14,452 nucleotides of DNA, taken from positions 1 through 14,452 of the forward strand of contig JAFAEL010000106.1 of the NCBI GenBank assembly GCA_023423995.1. Direction: 5' to 3'. Numbering within the stretch: the first letter of the stretch is position 1; each line of letters starts with the position of its first letter. Below, piece after piece: positions 1 through 6,862 of this stretch. This DNA comes from Pseudomonadota bacterium. GTDB taxonomy: Bacteria; Pseudomonadota; Alphaproteobacteria; Rhizobiales; Beijerinckiaceae. The notes below the pieces were generated by a model. The model worked only from the letters and a program-made list of their open reading frames with translations, was not told the origin of the DNA and ran no database searches. The position numbers were made by a program, and so were the translations under genes.

Positions 1-45
1 CCTCACCCCAGCCCTCTCCCCGTCGGGGAGAGGGGGCGTGGCGAG
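1..45. repeat. Palindromic repeat translated inside glyS
   Basis: The core is a perfect inverted repeat: CCCTCTCCCC (12-21), loop GTC, then GGGGAGAGGG (25-34). The flanks (CTC at 2-4, GAG at 43-45) pair partly. The element has the look of the short dispersed palindromes common in GC-rich proteobacteria. Its 45 bases are exactly 15 codons in the glyS frame and read [15 protein letters not shown], which does not look like GlyS sequence, while the codons after it ([17 protein letters not shown]) do. I infer an in-frame insertion. The left boundary may lie outside the window, so its true length is unknown. Confidence 0.65.
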
Positions 46-477
46 CTGGCCAACGACGACCTCCTCACCATCGTCCGCCGTGTGGAGGCGCTCGGGCGCT
101 TCCTCGACACGGAGGATGGCCAAAACCTTCTCGCCGGCACGAAGCGCGCCGCGAACATCCTGCGCATCGAGGAGAAGAAGGACGGCCGCGCCTATGACGG
201 CGCGCCGGATGCCTCGGCCTATGTGCTACCGGAGGAGAAGGCGCTCGCGGCCGATCTCGACGTTGCTTCCGCCGAGGCTGCCGCCGCGATCGGGGCGGAG
301 AATTTCGAGGGGGCCATGACGGCGCTCGCGCGGCTGAGGCCCTCGGTGGACGCCTTCTTCGACAAGGTCACGGTCAACGATCCGGACCCGCGCCTGCGCG
401 AGAACCGCCTGAAGCTCCTGGCCGGCCTCAGGCAGGCGACCCGGGCCGTCGCCGACTTCTCGAAGATCGAGGGCTAG
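1..477 (+). CDS. glyS: Glycyl-tRNA synthetase beta subunit, C-terminal part (5' end outside window)
   Basis: This is the last 158 codons of the beta subunit of the tetrameric (alpha2beta2) glycyl-tRNA synthetase, which charges tRNA-Gly in the cytoplasm. Frame 1 is open from base 1 and ends at TAG 475-477. Recognisable segments are [16 protein letters not shown], the [16 protein letters not shown] block (about residues 46-61), and the closing [24 protein letters not shown] segment typical of the GlyS C-terminal anticodon-binding region. The first 15 codons are supplied by a palindromic repeat and look foreign. The gene converges with cueR, and their stop codons overlap by 4 bases, so neither has room for a private terminator. 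The start and catalytic parts lie upstream of the window. Identification is firm. Confidence 0.93.
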   Translation, partial: PHPSPLPVGERGRGELANDDLLTIVRRVEALGRFLDTEDGQNLLAGTKRAANILRIEEKKDGRAYDGAPDASAYVLPEEKALAADLDVASAEAAAAIGAENFEGAMTALARLRPSVDAFFDKVTVNDPDPRLRENRLKLLAGLRQATRAVADFSKIEG

Positions 478-884
478 GCCTGCACGGAAGCGGGCTTCGC
501 CTCGGCGAGGTCCGTCAGGATCGGGCAATCCGGCCGGTCGTCGCCTGCGCAGCAGGTGGAAAGCTCGCGGAGGGTGTCGGCCATCGCCTTCATCTCCGCG
601 ATGCGGGCCTCGAGGTCCGCGATGTGGCGCTCGGCGATCGCCTTCACCTCGCGGCTCGGCCGCTGGCGATCGCGCCACAGGGACAGCAGGCGCTGGATCT
701 CCTTGACCGAGAAGCCCAGCGAACGGGCCCGCTTCACGAATCGGAGCTCGTTGATCTCGCGCCTGTCGAACGAGCGGTAGTTGGCGGCCGAGCGGTCGGC
801 CCGTCCGATGAGGCCGATCTCCTCGTAGTACCGGATCATCTTGGCGGAGACGCCGGACGCCTTTGCGGCCTCGCCAATATTCAT
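474..884 (-). CDS. cueR: Cu(I)-responsive MerR-family transcriptional regulator (CueR/HmrR type)
   Basis: This 136-residue regulator binds DNA as a dimer and, on binding Cu(I), distorts its target promoters to activate copper export genes. Residues 1-38 form the MerR winged helix ([26 protein letters not shown]), a dimerisation helix spans about 80-110, and the metal loop is [10 protein letters not shown] with cysteines at 112 and 120. These match the two Cu(I)-binding cysteines of E. coli CueR. Ser77, which separates CueR from the divalent-metal sensors carrying Cys there, is also present. ATG 884-882 follows a purine-rich stretch (GGGAGAGGG). A CueR-like promoter lies directly upstream, so it probably regulates itself. 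No copA or copper chaperone gene is in the window, so its main target is elsewhere. Confidence 0.93.
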   Translation of the reverse strand: MNIGEAAKASGVSAKMIRYYEEIGLIGRADRSAANYRSFDRREINELRFVKRARSLGFSVKEIQRLLSLWRDRQRPSREVKAIAERHIADLEARIAEMKAMADTLRELSTCCAGDDRPDCPILTDLAEAKPASVQA

Positions 885-908
885 CAGCCCTCTCCCTGCC
901 TCTGCCCG

Positions 909-939
909 GAGATAAGGGTTCCCATCATGGGATGGTCAA
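909..939 (-). promoter_or_regulatory. Candidate CueR-type promoter/operator of cueR
   Basis: On the minus strand, TTGACC (939-934) serves as -35 and TTATCT (915-910) or TATCTC (914-909) as -10. The spacer is 18 or 19 bp, longer than the usual 17, as is typical of MerR-family promoters. The spacer holds the 13-bp dyad TCCCATGATGGGA (920-932). Known CueR sites share this plan: a TTGACC box running into a dyad and a 19-bp spacer. The half sites here (CCCAT/ATGGG) differ from the usual CCTTCC/GGAAGG. It starts just past the ogt stop codon. Confidence 0.7.
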
Positions 940-949
940 GCCGCCCCGG

Positions 950-1528
950 TCAGCGCGGTCGTCGCGGCTTTGCGGCGAGCGGCAGGTCGGCGAAGAGGCC
1001 GGGCGCCGCCGCGGCGTGCCGGGCCTCGATCGTGAGGATGCGGAGCTTGGTGTCGACCCCGCCCGGGGCCGAGAACCCGCCCGTGCGGCCGGACGCGGCC
1101 AGCACCCGGTGGCACGGCACGATGATGGGCCATGGGTTGCGCCCGAGCGCCTGCCCGACCGCGCGGGCGTCGCCGAGGGTCCCGACGCGGCGGGCGATCT
1201 CGCCGTAGGTCAGGGTTTCCCCGGGCGGGATCGTCCGGGCGATTTCATACACCCGCCGGTCGGATTCCGGCACGCTGCCGAGGTCGATGGCTATTCCGGA
1301 CAGGTCGATCTTGCCGCCGGCGAGGAGCGCGACGATGGCCTCGGCGACCCGGCCGATTTCGGCGGGAGGATCGGCCTCGCGGGCCTTCGGGAAGCGCTTG
1401 CCGAGCCGCTCCCGCGTCTTCGCCGCATCCGCCTCGGGCAGGATTACGCCGAGGATCTCGCCGCCGCGCCAGACGATCCCGCAGGCGCCGAGCGCGGTCT
1501 CGAAGAGGGCGAAAGAAGGCGAGGTCAT
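950..1528 (-). CDS. ogt: Methylated-DNA--protein-cysteine S-methyltransferase
   Basis: This is a suicide DNA-repair enzyme that moves the alkyl group from O6-alkylguanine (or O4-alkylthymine) to its own cysteine. The protein has 192 residues, a normal length. The C-terminal part carries the helix-turn-helix segment GETLTYGEIARRVG (about 103-116), the base-flipping arginine in ARAVG (Arg122), and the active-site motif IIVPCHRVL with Cys139, followed by GRTGGFSAPGG. It lacks an Ada N-terminal metal-binding domain, so it is the stand-alone Ogt/Dat1 type. ATG 1528-1526 is preceded by GGAGG about 5 bases upstream. It begins 12 bp after the aat stop and is probably cotranscribed with it. Some annotators would call it ada-like or mgmt; the reaction is the same. 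Confidence 0.93.
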   Translation of the reverse strand: MTSPSFALFETALGACGIVWRGGEILGVILPEADAAKTRERLGKRFPKAREADPPAEIGRVAEAIVALLAGGKIDLSGIAIDLGSVPESDRRVYEIARTIPPGETLTYGEIARRVGTLGDARAVGQALGRNPWPIIVPCHRVLAASGRTGGFSAPGGVDTKLRILTIEARHAAAAPGLFADLPLAAKPRRPR

Positions 1529-1540
1529 CGCAACCTCCGG

Positions 1541-2209
1541 TCAGCTCGCCTGCAGGGCGGCGAGCGCCTCCGCGCCGGTGACGCACTCGCCGGGGCGCCA
1601 GACCCACCAATCGGCGAAGCTCGCGACCGCGCTTTCCAGCCGGCGCTTGTAGTCCCGTCGCGGGATCTCGACGGCCCCGAGCGTCGCAAGGTGATCCGTC
1701 CTGAACTGAGCGTCGAGGAGCTGGAAGCCGCCCGCCCGCAGCCGCGCCGCCAGATGCACGAAGGCGACCTTGGAGGCATCGCGCTCCCGATGAAACATCG
1801 ACTCGCCGAAGAAGGCGGCTCCGAGGCTCACGCCATAGAGGCCGCCGGCGAGCCGGCCGTCGCGCCAGGCCTCGACGGTGTGGCAATGGCCGAGGTCGAA
1901 GAGCTCGCCGTAGAGGCGGCGGATGCGGGCGTTGATCCAGGTCCGGTCGCGGTCGTCGCCCGGCGCCGCGCAGCCGTCGATCACGCCCTCGAAATCGGTG
2001 TCGACGCGGATCTCGAACACGTCCTGCCGCACCGTACGGGCGAGGCGCCGCGGAACGTGGACGGCCTCCAGGGGAATGATTCCGCGGGCGCGCGGCTCGA
2101 CCCAGAACAGGCTCGGGTCCTCGGCATCCTCCGCCATGGGGAAGATGCCGGCCGCGTAGGCCCGCAGCAGGATCTCGGGCGTGATCTCGACGCGCGGCGA
2201 GCCAGCCAT
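1541..2209 (-). CDS. aat: Leucyl/phenylalanyl-tRNA--protein transferase
   Basis: Aat transfers Leu or Phe from charged tRNA to the N-terminus of proteins beginning with Arg or Lys, creating a bacterial N-end-rule signal read by ClpS/ClpAP. The 222-residue protein shows the family blocks in order: [19 protein letters not shown] (about 9-27), [15 protein letters not shown], the GHCHTVEAW block, then [18 protein letters not shown] and the [13 protein letters not shown] and [11 protein letters not shown] blocks. Clustering with accBC is usual in Hyphomicrobiales. ATG 2209-2207 has no convincing ribosome binding site, but the protein aligns from this start as expected. It lies 31 bp after the DUF29 stop, so translation may depend on upstream reading. 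Confidence 0.95.
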   Translation of the reverse strand: MAGSPRVEITPEILLRAYAAGIFPMAEDAEDPSLFWVEPRARGIIPLEAVHVPRRLARTVRQDVFEIRVDTDFEGVIDGCAAPGDDRDRTWINARIRRLYGELFDLGHCHTVEAWRDGRLAGGLYGVSLGAAFFGESMFHRERDASKVAFVHLAARLRAGGFQLLDAQFRTDHLATLGAVEIPRRDYKRRLESAVASFADWWVWRPGECVTGAEALAALQAS

Positions 2210-2240
2210 GGCACAGATCAGGTCGAGGTTCGAACGTGGA

Positions 2241-2726
2241 TCAAGCTTGACCTTGTTCCGGATCGCAAGGGAACCAATCGCTGAGGACCTCTGTCTCGGA
2301 GAACCGCAGGTTTGCGAGCTCGCGGCCGATGGGCCCCGACCATTCTCCGTGCCGCCGAAGGCTGACCTCCGCGAGCCTGCGGGCTTTTCGATCCGCGGCG
2401 ATCAAGGTCTCCGACATCGAGGAGCGAAGACTCGGGTTTTCTTCGAGCAGCGTCTCGACCTCGATGCGCTCGCGCGCCACGGTCTCCACCCATCCGGAGC
2501 GAGGGTCGGCGGCGCTGGACAGGCGAAGCTTGAAGAGGTGCTCGATGATAGTGGCGAGGCGGTTGCGCAGTTCGGAGCGAAGCGACCTGCCCAAGCCGTC
2601 GATCTCCTCGGCGAGACGATCCCAGTCGAGGGGCAGGTTTGTACCCGACCCCGCTGCCGCTCGTAGAGCATGAGCCTGCTCCTCCGACCAGCGCACGAAG
2701 TCCTGCTCGTACAATCCGTCTGCCAT
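2241..2726 (-). CDS. DUF29 family protein
   Basis: This 161-residue protein resembles the DUF29 family, common as multiple copies in alphaproteobacteria and cyanobacteria and without a known function. Diagnostic pieces are [20 protein letters not shown] at the N-terminus, [20 protein letters not shown] (about 33-52) and the [14 protein letters not shown] helix, followed by a helical ENPSLR segment. The C-terminus ([11 protein letters not shown]) is close to the usual FP ending. I choose ATG 2726-2724 because GGGAGG lies about 7 bases upstream and the family starts here; an upstream in-frame ATG at 2786 would add 20 unrelated residues. The binding site falls within a small hairpin, GCCTC/GAGGC. 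By eye the gene is less GC-rich than its neighbours and it interrupts the accC-aat linkage. Confidence 0.8.
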   Translation of the reverse strand: MADGLYEQDFVRWSEEQAHALRAAAGSGTNLPLDWDRLAEEIDGLGRSLRSELRNRLATIIEHLFKLRLSSAADPRSGWVETVARERIEVETLLEENPSLRSSMSETLIAADRKARRLAEVSLRRHGEWSGPIGRELANLRFSETEVLSDWFPCDPEQGQA

Positions 2727-2802
2727 AGCGCTGCCTCCCGGAGGCGAGCTCCTCTCGGCAACCATGAAGGCTAGCGAGGCGTCCATGTTGCGGCAAGAGC
2801 AG

Positions 2803-4161
2803 CTAGGTCTTCGTCTCGCCCTCGCCAGCGGCCAGATGCTTCTCCAGCCAGTGGATGTCGTAGACCCCGTTCTGGACGTCGGCGTTCCGCACCAGGTTGC
2901 GGTAGAGCGGGAGCGTGGTCTCGACGCCGTCGACGACGAATTCGTCGAGCGCGCGCCGGAGCCGCATCATGCACTCGTTCCGGGTGCGGCCATGCACGAT
3001 CAGCTTGCCGATCAGCGAGTCGTAGTAGGGCGGGATCCGGTAGCCCTGGTAGGCCGCGGAATCGACCCGCACCCCGAGCCCGCCGGGCGGGTGGAAATAG
3101 GTGATGAGCCCCGGCGAAGGCCGGAAGGTCACCGGATGCTCGGCATTGATCCGGCATTCGATCGCGTGGCCGTTGAACCGCACCTCGTCCTGGCTGACGG
3201 AGAGGGCGCTCCCGGCCGCGACCTTGATCTGCTCGTTCACGATGTCGATCCCGGTGATCATCTCCGTCACGGGATGCTCGACCTGGACCCGGGTGTTCAT
3301 CTCGATGAAGTAGAACTGGCCGTCCTCGTAGAGGAACTCGATCGTGCCGGCGCCCGAATAGCCGAGCTTCTTCATGGCCGTGGCGACCGTCTCTCCGATC
3401 CTGGCCCGCTCCTCGTCGTTGAGGGCCGGGGAGAATGCCTCCTCCCAGACTTTCTGGTGCCGGCGCTGGAGCGAGCAGTCGCGCTCGCCGAGATGGATGG
3501 CGTCGCCCTGGCCATCGCCCAGGATCTGGATCTCGATATGCCGGGGTTTTTCGAGGTACTTCTCGAGATAGACGGCATCGTCGCCGAAAGCGGCCTTGGC
3601 CTCGATCCGCGCCGTCGAAAGAGCTTCCGAGAGCTCCTCCTCCGTGCGGGCGACCTTCATGCCGCGTCCGCCGCCCCCCGAAGCCGCCTTCACGAGCACC
3701 GGGTAGCCGATATCTGCGGCCACCCGCTTCGCCTCGACGTCATCGGTGATGCCGCCATCCGAACCCGGCACGCAGGGGATCCCAAGGCGCCGCGCCGTGC
3801 GCTTCGCCTCGATCTTGTCGCCCATGATGCGGATATGCTCGGCGCGCGGGCCGATGAACGTGATGCCGTGGTGCTCCAGCACCTCGGCGAACCGGGCGTT
3901 TTCCGACAGGAACCCGTAGCCCGGGTGGATCGCGTCGGCGCCGGTGATCTCGCAGGCGGCGATGAGCGCGGGGATGTTCAGGTAGCTTTCCCGCGCGGGC
4001 GGCGGCCCGATGCAGACGCTTTCGTCGGCGAGGCGCACATGCATCGCATCTGAATCCGCCGTGGAGTGCACGGCCACGGTCGAGATTCCGAGCTCCTTGC
4101 AGGCCCGCAGGACGCGGAGCGCGATCTCGCCTCGGTTCGCGATCAGGATCTTGTCGAACAT
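2803..4161 (-). CDS. accC: Acetyl-CoA carboxylase, biotin carboxylase subunit
   Basis: AccC carboxylates the biotin on AccB using ATP and bicarbonate, the first half-reaction of malonyl-CoA synthesis. At 452 residues it is close to the E. coli length of 449. Order of domains: N-terminal fold ([20 protein letters not shown]), ATP-grasp with the glycine-rich loop [10 protein letters not shown] (161-170), [16 protein letters not shown] (226-241), metal-binding [16 protein letters not shown] with Glu287, Asn289 and Arg291, and Arg337 in GHAIECRIN, matching the E. coli catalytic arginine 338. It follows accB by 15 bp, so the two form a translational pair. The ribosome binding site is weak (AGGGG, 10 bases away). 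All key residues are present. Confidence 0.98.
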   Translation of the reverse strand: MFDKILIANRGEIALRVLRACKELGISTVAVHSTADSDAMHVRLADESVCIGPPPARESYLNIPALIAACEITGADAIHPGYGFLSENARFAEVLEHHGITFIGPRAEHIRIMGDKIEAKRTARRLGIPCVPGSDGGITDDVEAKRVAADIGYPVLVKAASGGGGRGMKVARTEEELSEALSTARIEAKAAFGDDAVYLEKYLEKPRHIEIQILGDGQGDAIHLGERDCSLQRRHQKVWEEAFSPALNDEERARIGETVATAMKKLGYSGAGTIEFLYEDGQFYFIEMNTRVQVEHPVTEMITGIDIVNEQIKVAAGSALSVSQDEVRFNGHAIECRINAEHPVTFRPSPGLITYFHPPGGLGVRVDSAAYQGYRIPPYYDSLIGKLIVHGRTRNECMMRLRRALDEFVVDGVETTLPLYRNLVRNADVQNGVYDIHWLEKHLAAGEGETKT

Positions 4162-4176
4162 GGGGGAGGGCGGCCC

Positions 4177-4653
4177 CTATCCGATCACGATCAGTGGCTC
4201 GCCGTATTCGACCGGCTGCCCGTCCTCGACATAGATCGCCGTCACGGTGCCACCGCGGGGCGCCACGATGTCGTTGAAGGTCTTCATCGCCTCGATCAGC
4301 AGGAGCTTGTCGCCGGCATTCACCGACGAGCCGACCTCGACGAAAGGCTTCGCGCCGGGGGAAGGCCGGCGATAGGCGGTCCCGACCATGGGAGAGGTCA
4401 CGGCGTCGGGATGGTGCCGCGGCTCCGCCGAACCGGCAGCCCCGAGCCCGTTGCCGGGAGCCGGCGGGAGGGGAACGGCGATCGGTGCCGGCGCAGGCAT
4501 GGGCGCCATCATGGCCGGCGCGACAGTCACGCTCCGGGCGACCCTGATCCGCAGGTCGCCTTTCTCGACCTCGATCTCGGACAGGTCGGTATCTGACAGG
4601 AGGGAGGCGAGCTCGCGCACGAGCGCCGGGTCGAAGGGGTGCGGGTCGGACAT
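4177..4653 (-). CDS. accB: Acetyl-CoA carboxylase, biotin carboxyl carrier protein
   Basis: AccB carries the biotin that shuttles CO2 between AccC and the AccA/AccD carboxyltransferase. The 158 residues divide into an N-terminal helical segment ([18 protein letters not shown], then [16 protein letters not shown], 7-40), a mobile Pro/Ala linker (about 44-70), and the biotinyl domain (86-158). Lys124 in EAMKTFND is the biotinylation site; the TFN form instead of MMN is usual in alphaproteobacteria. No good ribosome binding site precedes ATG 4653-4651, and the stop of the dsbA-like gene is only 39 bp upstream, so expression probably relies on the upstream transcript. In many relatives aroQ sits in this gap; here it is absent. 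Confidence 0.97.
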   Translation of the reverse strand: MSDPHPFDPALVRELASLLSDTDLSEIEVEKGDLRIRVARSVTVAPAMMAPMPAPAPIAVPLPPAPGNGLGAAGSAEPRHHPDAVTSPMVGTAYRRPSPGAKPFVEVGSSVNAGDKLLLIEAMKTFNDIVAPRGGTVTAIYVEDGQPVEYGEPLIVIG

Positions 4654-4692
4654 CAGGAGGTTAGTGCCTGGGTGGCGGGTTCGGTCAGATGA

Positions 4693-5460
4693 TCAGCAGA
4701 TGGCGTGGCCGCACTGGCGCATGCCAGCGATGGCCTGCCGCAGCGGGCCGGCCCCGACGGCGCCGGGGATGACTTCCTCCCCGATGATGAAGGCCGGGGT
4801 TCCGTTGATGGAAAGCCGTTCGGCGAGGCGCCGGTTATCGTTGAGGGCGGCGGCGACCTCGGGGCCGTTCGCGTCCTTCTGCAAGCGGTTGAGGTCGAGG
4901 CCCATCTCGCGTGCAACGGCCGTCGCCCGCTCCCCTCCGATCTTGCCGCGCGTGGCGAGGAGGCGTGTGTGGTACTCGAAGAGCTTGTCGCCCGAAAGCT
5001 GCGCCTTGGCGGCAAGGGCGACCTTGCTCGCCTCGAACGAGTCGGGGCCGAGGACGGGCAGGTCCATCAGCACGATGCGCAGCTTCGGATCGCCCTTGAT
5101 CAGCCCCTGGATATCGCCGAGCGACTGCTTGCAGTAGCCGCAATTGTAATCGAAGAACTCGACCAGCGTGACGTCGCCGGAAGGATTGCCGACGACATTG
5201 CCGTGCTTGGTGGCGACCTGGTCCAGCTTCATCTCGCGGATCGCTGCCGTCTGGGCGGATTTCTGCGCCTCGGACTGTCGCCGCTCGAGCTCGACGATCG
5301 CCTCCTGGATCACTTCGGGGTTCTGGATCAGGTATTCGCGGACGATGCGCCCGATCTCTTCCTTCTGCGGGCCGGAGAAGGACTGAGCGGCGGCCGGGAG
5401 TGCGGCGGCCGCGGCAAGCGCCGCCGCGAGGCCCAGACGTTTCAGCGATCGAGAGAGCAT
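4693..5460 (-). CDS. Exported DsbA-family thiol-disulfide protein, ScsC-like
   Basis: The 255-residue protein begins with a signal peptide (MLSRSLKRLG then an Ala/Leu run, probable cut after PAAA near residue 25). Residues about 28-65 (GPQKEEIGRIVREYLIQNPE and the following IQEAIVELERRQ) match the N-terminal oligomerisation helices of ScsC/Com1-type proteins. A thioredoxin fold follows with the redox motif CGYC (107-110, in FFDYNCGYCK) and the cis-proline loop NGTPAFIIG (Pro222). It should form, shuffle or reduce disulfides in the periplasm. Two further cysteines, 250 and 255 (the last residue), are unusual. ATG 5460-5458 has AGGGAAGG just upstream; reading further upstream gives implausible sequence. 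It is the first gene of the minus-strand run leading to accB. Whether it acts as oxidase, reductase or isomerase cannot be told. Confidence 0.88.
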   Translation of the reverse strand: MLSRSLKRLGLAAALAAAAALPAAAQSFSGPQKEEIGRIVREYLIQNPEVIQEAIVELERRQSEAQKSAQTAAIREMKLDQVATKHGNVVGNPSGDVTLVEFFDYNCGYCKQSLGDIQGLIKGDPKLRIVLMDLPVLGPDSFEASKVALAAKAQLSGDKLFEYHTRLLATRGKIGGERATAVAREMGLDLNRLQKDANGPEVAAALNDNRRLAERLSINGTPAFIIGEEVIPGAVGAGPLRQAIAGMRQCGHAIC

Positions 5461-5520
5461 GTGGGCCTTCCCTGCGGCTCTGCGGCGCGTCTGCGACGCC
5501 CGGGCCGAAAGCGTGCGGGT

Positions 5521-5549
5521 GATATCGCCGGGCGGACTGGCCCGGTCAA
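5521..5549 (-). promoter_or_regulatory. Candidate sigma-70-type promoter for dsbA-like/accB/accC
   Basis: On the minus strand TTGACC (5549-5544) and GATATC (5526-5521) are separated by 17 bp. The TTGACC box fits the consensus well and the -10 only moderately. It lies about 60 bp before the dsbA-like start codon. The spacer holds an inverted repeat, CCGGGC (5528-5533) and GCCCGG (5540-5545), which is where a spacer-binding regulator would sit. This is a sequence-pattern call only. Confidence 0.45.
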
Positions 5550-5569
5550 CCTGCGGCTTGAGCCGCAGG
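5550..5569. promoter_or_regulatory. 20-bp palindrome abutting the -35 box
   Basis: CCTGCGGCT, two bases (TG), then AGCCGCAGG form a 9-bp perfect inverted repeat. It directly touches the -35 box of the candidate dsbA promoter and lies 42 bp before the divergent aminotransferase start. The position suits an activator or a shared regulator of both genes. A two-base loop makes an RNA hairpin less natural than a DNA-binding site. No known operator was recognised. Confidence 0.5.
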
Positions 5570-5611
5570 CCTCGACAGTCTAGCGAGCCGGCTCCCGAAA
5601 GCTCAGCCAGC

Positions 5612-6787
5612 ATGACCGACACCAGCGAACCGGAACTGAGGATGGCCTCGCGCATCGAGCGCGTCGAGCCCTTCCTCGCCATGGACGTATTGGCCGCCGC
5701 CGCGGCGAAAGAAAGGCACGGTGATTCGGTCGTGCACATGGAGGTGGGCCAGCCGTCGGCTCCCGTGCCGCGCCTCGTCCGGGAGGCCGCGAGCCGCGCG
5801 CTCGAGGCCGGCCGCATCGGCTACACGGAGGCGCTCGGCATCGCGCCGCTGCGGGAGCGGATCGCCCGCCACTATCGCGACGCCTATGGCGTGGAGGTTT
5901 CGCCCGAGCGGGTCGTGGTCACCACGGGGTCCTCGGCCGGCTTCGTCCTCGCCTTCCTGGCGCTCTTCGACAAGGGCGCGCGCCTTGCGATCTCCGCACC
6001 CAGCTATCCGGCCTACCGGAATATCCTGGCCGCGCTGGATCTCGGGCCCGCACCCATCCATCTGCGCCGGCAGGACGGCTGGCGCATGAATGCGGAGGGG
6101 ATCGAGCGTGCGCAGGCCGAGGCGCCGCTCGCCGGCGTGCTGGCCATGAGCCCGGCGAACCCGTCGGGCACCATGATCGGCCGCGCCGGTCTCGCCGACA
6201 TCGCCGCCACGTGCCGCGCGCACGGCCTGTGGTTCATCTCGGACGAGATCTACCACGGCCTGACCTATGGCAGCGCCGCCGACACGGCGCTCGCCGTCGA
6301 GCCGAATGCGGTCGTCGTCAACTCCTTCTCGAAATACTATTGCATGACCGGCTGGCGCGTCGGCTGGCTGGTCGTGCCCGAACGGCTGGTTCGGCCGATG
6401 GAGCGGCTGGCCCAGAACCTCTACATCTCGGCGCCCTACCTGTCGCAGGTCGCCGCCCTGGCGGCGTTCGACGCGACGGAGGAGCTCGAACTGGTCAAGG
6501 CCGGCTATGCCCGCGCCCGCGACGTCCTGCTGAACGAGCTTCCTGGCATCGGCATCACCGAGTTCCACCCGGCCGACGGCGCCTTCTACATCTATGCGGA
6601 CGTGGCCCGCTTCACGAACGACTCCATCGCCTTCTGCCGGCGCATGCTGGACGAGACGGGCGTGGCCGCGACCCCGGGCGTCGACTTCGATCACGAGCAG
6701 GGCGGGCACCACCTCCGGCTCTCCTTCGCGGGTGGCGAGGAGGTCTGCCGCGAGGCGATCGGCCGGCTGCGCGCCTGGCTCCGCTGA
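5612..6787 (+). CDS. PLP-dependent class I/II aminotransferase
   Basis: This 391-residue fold-type-I aminotransferase moves an amino group between an amino acid and a 2-oxo acid; its substrate is not readable from sequence. Visible residues: GYTEALGIAPLRERIARHY (about 70-88), Asn183 in SPANPSG, Asp211 and Tyr214 in SDEIYHG, the Schiff-base Lys241 in NSFSKYYCMTGWRVGW, and the substrate-carboxylate Arg369 in HLRLSFA. I chose ATG 5612, which leaves 151 bp to the divergent dsbA-like gene. ATG 5642 (MASRIERVEPF) is nearly as good, since conservation starts there; neither has a strong ribosome binding site. An in-frame ATG at 5459 is rejected because its added residues do not look coding. It belongs to the AspC/AlaT-like group, but aspC should not be assumed. 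Confidence 0.92.
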   Translation: MTDTSEPELRMASRIERVEPFLAMDVLAAAAAKERHGDSVVHMEVGQPSAPVPRLVREAASRALEAGRIGYTEALGIAPLRERIARHYRDAYGVEVSPERVVVTTGSSAGFVLAFLALFDKGARLAISAPSYPAYRNILAALDLGPAPIHLRRQDGWRMNAEGIERAQAEAPLAGVLAMSPANPSGTMIGRAGLADIAATCRAHGLWFISDEIYHGLTYGSAADTALAVEPNAVVVNSFSKYYCMTGWRVGWLVVPERLVRPMERLAQNLYISAPYLSQVAALAAFDATEELELVKAGYARARDVLLNELPGIGITEFHPADGAFYIYADVARFTNDSIAFCRRMLDETGVAATPGVDFDHEQGGHHLRLSFAGGEEVCREAIGRLRAWLR

Positions 6788-6796
6788 CGAGCACAT

Positions 6797-6825
6797 GCGC
6801 GGGTAAAGCATTCTAAAGCCCGCGC
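6797..6825 (+). terminator. Hairpin after the aminotransferase gene
   Basis: GCGCGGG (6797-6803) and CCCGCGC (6819-6825) pair around a 15-base A/T-rich loop, beginning 9 bases after the aminotransferase stop codon. Only TTGCT follows, so it lacks a proper U-run. It may be a weak terminator, an attenuator between the aminotransferase and the chemoreceptor, or a 3'-end stabiliser. Confidence 0.3.
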
Positions 6826-6834
6826 TTGCTACGG

Positions 6835-6858
6835 CCGGCCATTCTTCCAGCTGGCCGG
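6835..6858 (+). promoter_or_regulatory. Hairpin just before the chemoreceptor start codon
   Basis: CCGGCC (6835-6840) pairs with GGCCGG (6853-6858) around a 12-base loop, ending 4 bases before ATG 6863. The only purine-rich ribosome-binding candidate (CCGGA) lies in the 3' arm, so folding would hinder initiation. No promoter was recognised in the 75-bp gap. Confidence 0.35.
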
Positions 6859-6862
6859 ACCC

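Noticed and set aside
886..897. CAGCCCTCTCCC before cueR resembling the left arm of the glyS repeat
   Set aside because: Only about 11 bases match, there is no palindrome partner, and the stretch is simply the complement of the cueR ribosome binding region.
863..2284. Plus-strand open frame of 473 codons opposite ogt and aat
   Set aside because: The opposite strand carries two clearly conserved enzymes; the translation here is low-complexity Arg/Gly/Asp-rich sequence, typical of antisense frames in GC-rich DNA.
2764..4053. Plus-strand open frame of 429 codons opposite accC
   Set aside because: Shadow of biotin carboxylase with no recognisable motif and no ribosome binding site.
5461..5817. 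N-terminal extension of the dsbA-like gene to an upstream start
   Set aside because: It would place over 100 residues before an obvious signal peptide and run antisense into the aminotransferase; ATG 5460 has a good ribosome binding site.
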